NCBI GenBank assembly: GCA_001599715.1
Contig: BCHU01000016.1
Coordinates: 186,001-250,000 of the forward strand
Length of the DNA stretch: 64,000 nt
Direction: 5' to 3'
From: Phaeotremella fagi
Lineage: Eukaryota; Basidiomycota; Tremellomycetes; Tremellales; Phaeotremellaceae
Of this stretch, positions 48,366-59,104 are shown in pieces; position 1 is the stretch's first letter; each line of letters begins with the position of its first letter. The notes below the pieces were generated by a model. It did no database searches. It had not been told where the DNA came from and worked only from the letters and a program-made list of their open reading frames with translations. The position numbers and the translations under genes were made by a program.

Positions 48366-49880
48366 TCACCTCAAGTTCCTGAGACTAATCATCGTTAGCT
48401 GACTCGGATGTAAGGGACCCACTTTTGAGGAATTATCCGATGATGGTTCATCATAGGTTAAATTTGGAAGTGTTAATTCATCGGGTATAGCGCTCATCAA
48501 TTTAGAGTACTCTTTCCGTCTAGACTTTGTCAGCATATGTGGGGGTCATTTACACACCTGTTCAATGACCAAACGATTGCGAACCAATAGAAAATACTTT
48601 GAAGAGATGCGGTATTTCTGAACCTGAGAGCTGGTTAGAACTCGACATGAGAACATCGGACTCACCAACTACCCATCCCAACTCCCACAAAGAGACCATA
48701 AGCGTAAAGAGCTGCCATGATCATTGGTGGTGCCCTGTACGACATTAGCTATGTTTCTTGTTTCGTTGGGACTTCCACGTACATTGTCTCCGCTAACATA
48801 ATGATGAATCGTTGGATCACACTTTTGGTAGTCGAAAAGAAAGTTTGCATTCGCAGTAATGCGACGATGATCAATGAAACTATTAATACTGATTGTCAGT
48901 CATGGAATTTTCTTCAACCCACAATCTGCGGCTAAAATACATGTCAGTGAGAAAGTAATGAATAGATTCTGAACAAATTCACCCAGGACCAGTACTGTAC
49001 AAGTCTCCTGTAAAGGTCTCCTATAAATCGTCAACCTATTCACCCAATCTTCCATGTTTAACAAGTCCGAAGGCGAGGTAGAAGAGTCGAATCTTGGTTC
49101 AGTCAAACCGATGATATCAAGAGCGACTCCAGAGACCAGAGAAACATGTGTGAAGAAAATTATTAAATAGGCTACAACTCGAGATTTATGCCATAGATGC
49201 CATGCTCGGACACCGAAATAGATTTGAGTGAGGAAAGCGACTATGGTGTTGAAGAGGTAAGCGATTATTACGGACATCTGGGATTCAGTTGTTAGTTGGT
49301 TGTCTCAGAAGATCAAGCATAATTACTTACTGAATCTAAGTAATAGATATCGGCTAATGAGTTGAAATTCGAAAAGATATGTCCAGCGTCAACGTTCATG
49401 ACAATAAATGTCGACCTGGACAGGAGTCAGCAAAGGTATCAGGATTAGTTGCAACACATACGTCGTAAGCAGCGATACCATTCCCAACAACAACCTCCCC
49501 AGTATCTTGTCATCATCGCAATTCGTATAATACTGTATTGTCTGATACCATAAGTGAAATTCCGTCAACACGTACTTACTAAAGTCAAACATATCCCCAA
49601 ACCGAGAGCGACTGTGACTGAACCAGTATATTGAGACTGTTCTCATGTAAGCATAACACGTTGATACAAACAACAAGCATAATTTACCTTCAGAATAGTA
49701 AGTGGTACAGCCCCCTAATAAAACATCAAAGGTTAGCAAAAGTCTAGATTTTACCCAAACAAAGACGAAAAGAGTCTGAATAAACAATTTAAGAAAACAG
49801 TGACTAACTCTCATCAGGAACGTCGCTAATTCTTCTGGATCCATTTTTGTATCGTAAACAGGATCAAAATCAAAATCCAT
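48366..49880 (-). CDS. DUF6534-like multi-pass membrane protein, paralogue C
   Basis: Third paralogue. N-terminus 'MDFDFDPVYDTKMDPEELAT' is longer than in B, followed by 'GAVPLTILK' and a helix 'SQYTGSVTVALGLGICL'. The core is 'VAFLTQIYFGVRAWHLWHKS', 'VSLVSGVALDIIGLTEPRFD' and 'NRLTIYRRPLQETCTVLVL'. The tail has 'KEYSKLMSAIPDELTLPN' and 'YDEPSSDNSSK'. The 3' end is ambiguous. Reading straight through gives a stop at 48366. Removing a possible 38-bp intron (GTGGGT to GATTAG, containing CTAAC) extends the tail and moves the stop to 48271. Confidence 0.65.
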
Positions 49881-50545
49881 TCTAGACAGTCGATTTTGAT
49901 GCGATTGAGAACTGATGATAAATGATCCACAATTGGTTTAGAGTAGGATCTGTGAAACTTTGAGATGGTAACACTGATAACAACTGACTAAATAACAAGT
50001 GAAATGATGGGGAATGAGTTTATTTTCGATGATGACATGGATTTCTTGGAGAGGAAGTGAAACATTCCGAAAGTAGTGCTTGCAGAATGTACAGGTTGTT
50101 TGGTGTTATCACTACGTATACATCTCTAACAAGGTGTGTAACCTCTGAAGAGAAGCGATACCGGCACTGCGAATTCTTTGGACGCCATCAGCCAAAATCC
50201 AACGCCTCCAGCGCCAAACCGCCCAAACTGCCAGCCATTTTGGTCCATAAAACTTCTTAAATTTTTGAGTATTCTCCTGCAGTTGGCGGAATTGTTCTGT
50301 CGAACATAAAGTTTACGTGTAGACTTTTACATCGATGGAGCGTGGATGATATCGGCTTTGTAGAGATCATAGTGTCATTCTAGCTCATGGAGAGTGGCGC
50401 CTTTCCTTGTGTTCAAGATGACATCGTGAAGGCTGTTAGGCTTCCAGTCTTCTGAAGTGGAGCCCTACAGTGATTGACTCGTATTTGGTGTATATTAGAG
50501 ACTGCTGCTTGTATTTTTATCAGTCTAAGACCAACATAACTCACA
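49881..50545. other. intergenic, divergent promoters
   Basis: 665 bp between DUF6534 paralogue C and the orphan at 50546. A TGTACAGG half-site lies near 50088. No gene seen. Confidence 0.35.
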
Positions 50546-50959
50546 ATGTCCCTCCAAAGTGTAATGAGCTCCCTCACCATCCAGCTCACTGAATGGATAC
50601 ATTCATTCCTAGAAACCCCCAAACACGATATCACCATACCAATAGAACGTACCAAAGAGCTCTACAATTTGATAAAACAGCTAGCAGATACTTTTGAGTC
50701 CGATGACGATCTCGAGAGCAAAATGGAAGATTTGAAAAGTTGTCTTGATAAGGTCTTTGCTGCTGGGATTAATTTTGATACGACTGATAATCAGGATCAT
50801 GAGGCTATTTCAATTTTTTATAGTTCTTTACACGCTTTTTCCGATCAAGCTCATGTTGTCAGCTCCTCTTTTGAACAACGTTTGATGGGGTCTCTTGTAA
50901 GTACAGTAGATACTGTTACCAAGGGTGGCGAGAGACGCGAGGAAGGAGAACGACAATAA
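50546..50959 (+). CDS. hypothetical helical protein, 137 aa
   Basis: Intact single-exon frame, unknown family. It looks mostly alpha-helical, with heptad-like spacing in 'ERTKELYNLIKQLADTF' and 'LESKMEDLKSCLDKVFAAG', then 'ISIFYSSLHAFSDQAHVV' and a basic/acidic C-terminus. There is no signal peptide. Could be a coiled-coil adaptor; no function can be assigned. Confidence 0.55.
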   Translation: MSLQSVMSSLTIQLTEWIHSFLETPKHDITIPIERTKELYNLIKQLADTFESDDDLESKMEDLKSCLDKVFAAGINFDTTDNQDHEAISIFYSSLHAFSDQAHVVSSSFEQRLMGSLVSTVDTVTKGGERREEGERQ

Positions 50960-51161
50960 TAGATTTTGGTAGTAGCCATTGTGCTGTTTCTCATCTCGAG
51001 TTGTATTGCACTGTATGAAGTAGATTGCTGCATCCACTGGTGTCTTCTCTGTGATGCAATTTTCATTTCCAGTTGAAGTCAGAAAGTGAAATTGCTGTTC
51101 AATGAAGCGTACATTTCGAAATCTTCCTTTCCATAAATTGTAAGAAACATGCTGCATAAAC

Positions 51162-51173
51162 TGTACTGGTACA
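51162..51173. promoter_or_regulatory. TGTACNNGTACA element, copy 5
   Basis: TGTACTGGTACA in the convergent space between the orphan at 50546 and the Rab GDI stop. Confidence 0.4.
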
Positions 51174-51214
51174 AACGATCACAACCCCATCCCATCCTTC
51201 ATCCATCATCCGAC

Positions 51215-53023
51215 CTAAGCTTCAACCTCGACTTCACGTTTCTTAAGAACCAAAGGTTCACCTTTGACTCTTTGCCAAACGTCGAAAACGTCTTCGACGA
51301 CAGTTTCAAAGTGACTGGTAGCGTCGAAGGATTTGGTTATGAAGATGTTGTCGTTGGTTCCTGGTGAGGTTGGGGCGTAGAGTGGAGTGATTGATACGAA
51401 CCTAGAGTATACGTCAGTACTCATTTCTTTTTGTGTAAGCAATCCAACTTACTTGTCAACTACTGTTCCTAACAATTGAAGTCCTGGTAAGATCTCTCTT
51501 TCCGGGACGGAGGTTTCAACGATAGTTGAGACGATGGCGATGTAAACGTTCTTTGCGGCTACGTTATGTGCTGAAGAAACAGCTGCAATGTAGATATCTA
51601 TTTGGGAGTTAGTATAAGACTACCACACGACTAGAAACGACGTACCATTCTTTCTACCGACTTGGTTTTGTGGAATGATAATTTGTGCAGAGTCGGAATC
51701 GTCGGTACCAGGGATTGGATGTTTGAGGATACAAATAGCTCTGACGACTTTGCCAGTCTCGATAACTCTGACTTTACCGTCGTTTCCAGCGCTTGAATCG
51801 AGTTCTTGTCCAGCACCGAAATAACTTGGATCACCGATAACTTTCTTGGCTTTAACTGTTTCACCGTCTGATGTGACTCCGACGAATAATCCGTTATCGT
51901 CGACATTGATTTTATCAATCTTCTTATCCAGCATGTAGGTTCCACCGTAGATTGCTGATAATCTCGCGAATGATTGGGGGAGTTCACCTAATCCGTATAA
52001 TGGGTAAATGTACGGTGATTTACCGTATCTTGCGATTGATGAAGTGTAGAGGATGATACGATCAATCGTTGGTTTAGCTGGTTTGGTGATGTAGCTAGAA
52101 AGTCAATAGGTTGTCATTGTCTTTAACTCACTCATCATCGAGCCACAATGCCATAGCGTGACCAATGAAATCTTGAGTTCCTGCCTCAAGACCGAATTTG
52201 GTGTAGAGTTCTTTCATTGATTGTGTGTTGACATCGAAGCCTTAGTATAAGTCAGTAAACAACACCTAAAGTAAAGGTAAGACCCACCTTGATGAGTAGC
52301 GGGATCATCTTCTTTAAAGTTTTGTAAGAATTGGAAGAAGTTCTTGGCTCTTCTCTTCTCAAACAAACCCATTAAAGGACTTCTGATAGCTTCCATCTCT
52401 GTCGCTGGCACCTTTGAGATTTTACCATCACGATAAACGTATGATCCTGCGATGACCTTGAATTCCATGTAACGGGTTACATCGGTGTGAACGAGGATTC
52501 TGGTTAGTTCACCGGATGAGAGGATGAATTTGGGGATCAGGTCGACGGCGTAATCGCGATCTCTGCCTAGTTGGAGAGCTTCTGGTGGAGCTGATTGACG
52601 GAATTTTTGGTATAGCTGGGATGGGGTTAGTTGATTGTTACTCCTATACAACTATACAACTAACTTGAGTCAGATTCAAACTTGCACTGTCTCCACCGTA
52701 GTAATCATTCCTGTCCATGTGAAGTACCTTTTGGCCATCGACGGAGAGTAAACCAGATAGGATACATTCAGTGAGGCCCGTGCCCTGCGGTGGATCAGTT
52801 TTCCACTCTCATTTCTGCATAGAGGACATTTATGTTGTCCAGAGATAATAGAGTTGACGGATTTAGTGAAGGACTAATACTTACGAGCACGATAACCTAG
52901 AGAGGAGAAGGGTCAGCTTAGATCTCACGTAACTTGAGGAGTAATAGGGGTAAATGAGAATGGAAAACGGGGGATGGGGTAGCGATCACTGCTGGGTAGA
53001 CTTACATCGTATTCTTCATCCAT
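51215..53023 (-). CDS. GDI1: Rab GDP-dissociation inhibitor
   Basis: Extracts prenylated Rab-GDP from membranes and recycles it through the cytosol. It begins '[20 protein letters not shown]', the nucleotide-fold motif of GDI/REP proteins, then '[20 protein letters not shown]', the Rab-binding platform '[20 protein letters not shown]' and '[13 protein letters not shown]', and 'GDPSYF'. The C-terminal part has '[20 protein letters not shown]' and ends 'KKREVEVEA'. About 445 aa in eight or so exons, the first of only 19 nt. Essential in yeast (SEC19/GDI1). Confidence 0.96.
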
Positions 53024-53416
53024 GTTGCGATGAGTTGTTGTAGACTATGTATGGAATAAGATGAATTTGAAGATGAGATATGGGATTGAATTGAATGAAC
53101 AGACAGTGATAACCACCAAGCAACCAGCCAGCGCGTCACCAGCCAGCCTTTGATAGCAACAGTTAGGCGCGGAAATCCACCATTGGAAGCAGGCGCCTAT
53201 TTACAAGTTAAGACGCCTAAATCACTTCTGCTTCCTTAGTTGATTGCATTCTAACACCTTCTCATACCATATCTTTTTATTGCTTTTGATTCTTATTCCT
53301 GTTCTTATACTCCCCTACACTCTCAGTCGATATCTTGTACAGTCAAGGCTAGAATCGATAGAAACACGAGATAGATCATCATCTAACCCCTATCACCCAC
53401 CATCCACCACCGCGTA
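53024..53416. promoter_or_regulatory. divergent promoter, GDI1 / CK2 beta
   Basis: 393 bp with repeated CCAGCC and ACCAGCCAG blocks near 53115-53145. No gene seen. Confidence 0.4.
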
Positions 53417-54830
53417 ATGTCAAATTTACCTGAAAGAGATATGGATCCAGAAGAGATTGAACAAGATGATGACGCTCAATTTGGTATGTAATCTGTCATA
53501 CAACTAAAACTATCCAGTCGGCTTATATAATCTATAGATTCCTCTTCACAAGCATCTTCAACACAAACATCGACTTTAACTTGGATCGTGAGTTTCGTCT
53601 CTTCGTTGCTAATCATGTGATACGATAATTGATATTTCTTGTAGACTTGGTTCACCTCACTTCCTGGACACGATTATTTCTGTGAAGTACACGAAGATTT
53701 CATTGAGGATGATTTCAACTTGACTGGTAGGTCTGACTTGACCATACTGGGGCTAACGTGGATAGGTTTACAGTCTATGGTTCCGTTCTGGAAAGAAGCT
53801 TTAGAAATGGTTTTGGACGTTGAGCCTGGTACGTTTTTGATTTTCTTTCTCAATCACGACTAGACCGACTGATTTCTGGCTGTAGAAGAAGACTCTGCAA
53901 AGATACCTGATGTTTCTATCGTCGAATCATCTGCTGAACTACTCTACGGTCTTGTCCATCAACGATTCATCCTCACCAAAGCTGGTTTAACAAGTATGGT
54001 AAGTGATCACGTATAATTCCCAATCCCTAATTCTTGCCGCTAAATTTCACTGCAGGTTGAGAAATACGAAGCAGGTCAATTTGGTGCATGTCCCCGTGTC
54101 TTCTGTTACGCAACACCAGTTTTACCCTGTGGGAGAGCCGATATGCCAGGCTTGGATACTGTTAAATTGTTTTGTCCAAACTGTGGTGACATCTATGCTC
54201 CACCTAGTAGTAAATATTCAGCGGTTGATGGTGGGTCGACAATCAATTATCACATGATACTTTAGATACTTTAGCTAACGAATCAACTTCGTAGGAGCAT
54301 TCTTCGGAACTACATTCGCACCGTTATTCTTCCAAACCTACCCAGAACTACTCGCAACCCCCTTCGTCCCAACCCTCTCAACTCCAATCGCACCGACTCA
54401 TCCACTCGAAAACACAGATTCCCCAAGTACCAACCCGTCCAAACAAACACAAATCATCCCAGGTGGAGAAACGATAACGAACCCTAATCCCAACGGTGGA
54501 CAGAAACCAGCTTTGGGTAGAGTCTACATACCAAGGATATACGGGTTCAAAGTATCGGAAAGAGCGAAATCAGGACCTAGAATGAAATGGCTCCGAGATC
54601 GACCGAACGCTTTTGACGAACTTGATAAAGTCGATTTTAGGGGTCGATGGATCAGTGAGCAAGGGGGTGATGGGGTTGTTGAAGAAAAAATTAGTGGTGG
54701 AGGTACAGGGAAGAAGGGGAAGTTGTTTGATGATGAGGAAGAGGATGTTGATGATGACGAGGAAGAGGAGGAGGAGGATGCGGTTGGGGCAGCGACGGCG
54801 ACGGTTCCTGCTCCGGCTGGGAGACGATAG
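53417..54830 (+). CDS. casein kinase 2 regulatory beta subunit
   Basis: Dimeric regulatory subunit that assembles and targets CK2. After an acidic N-terminus the core reads 'WITWFTSLPGHDYFCEVHED' with 'FIEDDFNLTGL', 'SAELLYGLVHQRFILTKAG' and the zinc finger 'CPRVFC ... LFCPNCGDIY', whose four Cys drive dimerisation. 'DGAFFGTTFAPLFFQTYPEL' and 'YIPRIYGFKVSERAK' complete the fold. A Pro/Asn-rich insert of about 65 residues sits between the last two blocks, and the C-terminus has an extended Asp/Glu run and an Ala-rich end. About 380 aa, longer than animal CK2 beta because of these additions, as in other fungi. Seven or so introns. Whether it matches CKB1 or CKB2 of yeast is undecided. Confidence 0.95.
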
Positions 54831-55138
54831 GGCGGGCTTTGGGGGTTTGGATTTAGTGTATGAATAACGATTTCTTCTGATTCATGTATGTCGTCAATGA
54901 TACCCTCAAGGTGGGAACTGTGCAGTCATATAATGGTTTCTAGTACTTGACTGTATCTTCAAGAGTGAGCTGTTAAGAATATCAGAACTATCGTTAGATC
55001 GATAATGAAGCATGGGATTTCATAAATCTACAATCATTTTCTGGTGTCGTACTTGGTCGATATATACAGAATCAAAAACCAATCACATCAAATAATACGT
55101 TTTTCCCGATCTATATACAAATCCTCTTCATATCCATC
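54831..55138. other. intergenic, convergent 3' flanks
   Basis: 308 bp, no gene seen. Confidence 0.35.
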
Positions 55139-56147
55139 CTACTTGTTCTCAACATCTCTAACGAAAGCTTTTAGGTCCAAAACCTTCAATTCATCTTCCT
55201 TCTTCTTCCAAACTTTGATTTCCTCATCGGCGTCCTTAGTTCCAGTAATCTTGGGAAGCTTTTTGTCGTACATGATTTCCTTGAGTGTGTAGGATCGTTT
55301 ATCTATTGGTTCTTAGTATCCATTTTGTTTTTGGATTCCCAGTGAGATGGATGGGTAAGACCTACAGGCAACAGCCAAAGTTCCAACTGTCGCGACGTGC
55401 TCCATCATGCGATTGACTTTACAAGCTTTTAAACCGATCTCGATGACTTTTTGAGCGTCCTTCTTATCTGTGATTTTTTTGGATCCTTCGATGGCTGACG
55501 CGGCGATGTTGTTGAGGAGAGCGCATTGACTGGGGCATTTGGTCAGCTTTACCTTGTCGTGATGGATGATGAGTTTATTATATGAGTGGAGTCCTTTTTG
55601 AACTGGATTGAGATTGAACAGGACGATCAACTTACAGAGTCGCAAATTTTTGACGCAAGGGGTCGTCTTTCTCAAAAGCGTCTATGTGGTAAGGGATCAA
55701 TAATCCCCAAGCGATAGCGTAAGTGTACATAGCAGCGAGATAATTTGGTGAAGTCACTTTTGACCCATTATATTTCCTGTAAACTAGTCAGTGAATCAAA
55801 CAGCACAGTACATTGATTGATCGATCAAACTTTCCCACGTACTCAGAAGCAGCTTTCTTCCCTTGCTCAACCTTTTCCAACCTTTTCTCAACTGATGCTT
55901 GGAGAACAGCTGGACTGTGTAGATCAGACCAGAGGACCTTGAATTGACCTTCTCCACCTTGAGTAGCGTAAAAGTCAACAACTTGTTTGAAAATCTCCAA
56001 GAGGAGTTTACGTTGGGTTCTGGGTGATGAGTCGTCGCCGAGGGTGAGTGATTGGAGCCCTGAAGTGGTCTCTGTATCGGTTGGAATGGGTTCCCAATCT
56101 TGCCACAGATCGTGGCCAATAGCTTGAGAGTGGGAGTAGACTGTCAT
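55139..56147 (-). CDS. hypothetical helical protein (~245 aa)
   Basis: Four exons from ATG 56147 (MTVYSHSQAIGHDLW). Recognisable stretches are 'RTQRKLLLEIFKQVVDFYAT', 'YLAAMYTYAIAWGLLIP', 'LQCALLNNIAASAIEGSKKI' and 'AQKVIEIGLKACKVNRMMEH', which together look like two or three helical pairs of the TPR type; the end is 'LKAFVRDVENK'. I cannot name the family. It is charged and probably soluble, with no signal peptide. Confidence 0.6.
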
Positions 56148-56425
56148 TGGGATGTTGTAAGATGATAAATAGAAGATGAAGAAGAAGTTGAAGAAGAAGA
56201 TATCCTGTTGATTGAGCTTTGATGTTATTTGATCGTGGATGAAACACCACCCCCCAATGTGGCACCTCCTCATTTGATGCTGCTGAATTGCCACCATAAA
56301 TGTTATACAGGTCAGCCAGTGCTTGCAGACCTGAGGCACTACAACGTCGTCTACATTGTTCGTTTTTATCTACAGACTTTATGGAAATTCACTAATCACA
56401 AAAACTTCTCCTTCGTCTTCCCTCC

Positions 56426-57687
56426 TCAATCATGTTCACAAGCTCTACATTTAGGTCTATCTTTGAAATCGTAATGAGAACATTTAATTTTATATTGAGA
56501 GTCGACGGGACGTTCATCGAGTATCTTCTGATACCATACGGAGCCTTCATAGGTGAAAAATTTTGTTTGTCGATATGGATTGTCGGTGTAGAAGTTGACG
56601 GTTGTATTATTGACGATCTTGCTGACAGTCCACGTACACTCTTTGTCATACTTTAGATCGATCAGAAGGTTCTTAACATGATGTGGAACATTGAGAACTG
56701 CACTTGTATCTGAAACGATAGTCCCTTCTTGCAGAGATGGATCTGTAAAAGGCGGTAAACTGTAGATGTTATGACAATTTGGAATAATGCTGAACCAACC
56801 TTCATAAGAAAGGGTGGAATTTACTCTTCGATGATGGTAGACCGTCAATTTGTTTTTGGATTTTGCGAGTTCCTGTAAAAGATGATCTCCACCACCTTCA
56901 TCCCAATATGCTTCTCCCTGACGTCGATAACAAAACTCTTCGACGCCCGACTCACAGGCTAGCATTGCCCACTTTTTATTTAACTCTTGAACTTTATTTT
57001 CTGTTTTAATGAGAACTTTGTATGATGTGTCATTCAAACGATTCCAAGGTCTACCGTAGGGATCAACCCTTAGGGGAGGAGGTAGAAATTTGATTTCGAT
57101 CGAGTTGATTGCTAAAGTTGACAAGTTTTTCAAGAGACTTGGGTCTTCTTTCATAAATTTATTAAGAAGATTGTTTGTATCAGCTGTCTTCTTTTCAAGC
57201 GATTCAAGCTCATCGTAACATTTGAGGCGAAAACCTTCACCACCTTTAGTGAGGATATCATCTACTGAGATCGATTGGTGATTGTGGAACAGATGAAGAT
57301 GAGAGATTCTGTTAAGCATATGAGATTTGGATGGTGTTATCCTGTCGAGTAGTTGTTCCGCAGCATCTAATCCCCAGATCAACAGACCGACTTCTCCGGT
57401 ATAGACTGAACGATAAAGAGCAGTTCCCGCAACAGGGTAAAGTCCCTATATTTGAACATTAGAACGGTCCAGAAGATTACATGATGGTATCGTGTACCTA
57501 CCCTGCAAGTTCTCATCAAGGAGCTAACGTCTGATCGAGAAAGGTTCGCATTGGTTGCCTTGCTCAGTGGGCGTGGTGCTGGGCCAACCAAGAGTTCTGC
57601 GATACCTAGCCAAAGTTCGTTTGGTAGTGTGGGGTGGTTGGTGTTGAATTGTGAGCATGTACTGGAGTGGGTATAGTGATCTTCCAT
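56426..57687 (-). CDS. F-box domain protein
   Basis: Likely substrate adaptor of an SCF ubiquitin ligase, about 400 aa. The N-terminal F-box reads 'HPTLPNELWLGIAELLV' ... 'DVSSLMRTCR' then, after a phase-0 intron (57451-57503 region), 'GLYPVAGTALYRSVYTGEV', which keeps the LP-x-E-L-x4 and C-R-x-L-Y pattern of fungal F-box-like domains. The remaining protein has no leucine-rich or WD repeats that I can identify, but has paired Cys at its end ('KCSHYDF ... KCRACEHD'). The ATG at 57687 (MEDHYTHSST) is preferred over one farther upstream, which would add an unrelated hydrophobic stretch. Substrate unknown. Confidence 0.72.
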
Positions 57688-58001
57688 TCTGATTGGAACA
57701 CACCTTTTGACTAACAATGATGAGTATGTGGGAATTAAGAAAAAAGGACACACAAAACTGAAGGTCAAAATCAAGTTGCAAGTTGAGAAGACTCCACTAT
57801 CAATGGACTTACTGTAGGTCATGGAGCGAGTGTCTGCAGAAAGCGCCGTCAAAGGAGATTCCGAAGCCGAATCACGAAGTCTTTAAAAACTACCCTTTCA
57901 TCCAAAGCAATACATACACATCCTCCCACCACCCTTTGTTCTTCATCACCGTCCCCAATCTTACGAATCATTTACCACCACCCATTTCTACCTCCAAATT
58001 C
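57688..58001. other. intergenic, no gene seen
   Basis: 314 bp between two minus-strand genes. Frames running out of both neighbours are not convincing. Confidence 0.35.
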
Positions 58002-58590
58002 CTATTTGTTGCTTGGCCTAATGCTGACTCTCGAATATGAAGTGATTTTGTGACCTGCGGGGAAAGGAATCTCATCGATAGAGAAGTATTGATTGAGAGT
58101 CTCAACATCTAAGTCGTATGCTGACCAAGTGGTTGGGATGGTTCTGGAGTGATCCCATTTCGGTTTACAGGGGAGCCAGTGACTATCAGGTTCTAATTCC
58201 AACCCTGAATCTTCCATTGCAAGGAAGTCGAACGTGATATCTTGATGTTTCTTTGCTGGGTGTTTATCTTGGGCGTCTAAACAGTATTGAAGAAGAGCTC
58301 TCTTGGCTAGTGTCTTCCCCTCTTCCGTGTTTGCTGTTCCCAATGTCTATCGAAGGTTTGAATGAGCGGAGATGTTCACTGTTCAGATCACCTCTCTCAG
58401 ACAAATCTGTAAGTCGTTGTTGAGTCGATTCTTGTTGTACTTTACGTACATATGCACCACCGCTGAAGGTGTGGTGTTGTCTTGGGTCGTTCTCTAGGGT
58501 GAGTATGTCGTGACAGAGGCTGAATTCTATGTGAATCTTTTCTGTGGGTCGAGAAGAAGAAGCTACGGGGGTGATAGCGTCTTCTGCCAT
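58002..58590 (-). CDS. hypothetical protein (~160 aa)
   Basis: Two long overlapping frames are reconciled by an intron of about 105 bp (GTACGT to GATAG, ending next to 58344), which joins 'HHTFSGGAY' to 'TLGTANTEEGKTLAKRALLQ' in phase 0. The remainder includes 'WDHSRTIPTTWSAYDLDVET' and ends 'VSIRPSNK'. No family recognised. The segment 'KRALLQYCLDAQ' followed by 'ITFDF' faintly recalls 'KKALLTCFN' and 'GDFD' in the orphan at 62034, but too weakly to claim homology. Confidence 0.55.
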
Positions 58591-59104
58591 GGTGGATATA
58601 TGTCTATTCTGTGAGTAACCTTGTAGAAGTTGGTATGTAGAGGTAATGGGAATAATGAAGTAGTTAGACAATGTCATATGAGTTCAAAACGAGACTCTGA
58701 GATCAAAGGGAAGTTTACAAAGGATGGTGCAATGAGCAAATACATGGATTTACCGACTTAGTATAGCTGAGACGAGTAAGGGAAGAGAAAGGGAGTAAGA
58801 AGTCCACAGAAAACGTGACGACTTTGAAGATGATTTGTATTTTTCTGAATGGAAAGGAGTAAAAGATACAACAAACCTACATTCCAAAGACTTTGTCTGA
58901 AAAGAAAGACAGAGGTGAAATTCTCATGCCACCTGTAAGTTAGTGAAATCGCCTCTTTGCCTCTTTGCCTCTTTAGGATTGTCCCGCCAGTTTCAGATGG
59001 GAACAACCCATACAAAATGTTTACAGACTTATTTTAATCCTTTCCTTTCATCTCTTTCTTTCACTTTCATTGCATTAATCATAGCATAAAACAGTACAGA
59101 CATC
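58591..59104. promoter_or_regulatory. divergent promoter, orphan / histidine phosphatase
   Basis: 514 bp. Three perfect tandem copies of GCCTCTTT lie at 58951-58974 and a CTTTC-rich leader at 59040-59070 precedes the phosphatase ATG. Confidence 0.4.

Noticed and set aside
58951..58974. Triple GCCTCTTT repeat as a regulatory array
   Set aside because: Only three 8-bp units in a pyrimidine-rich promoter; slippage is a sufficient explanation.
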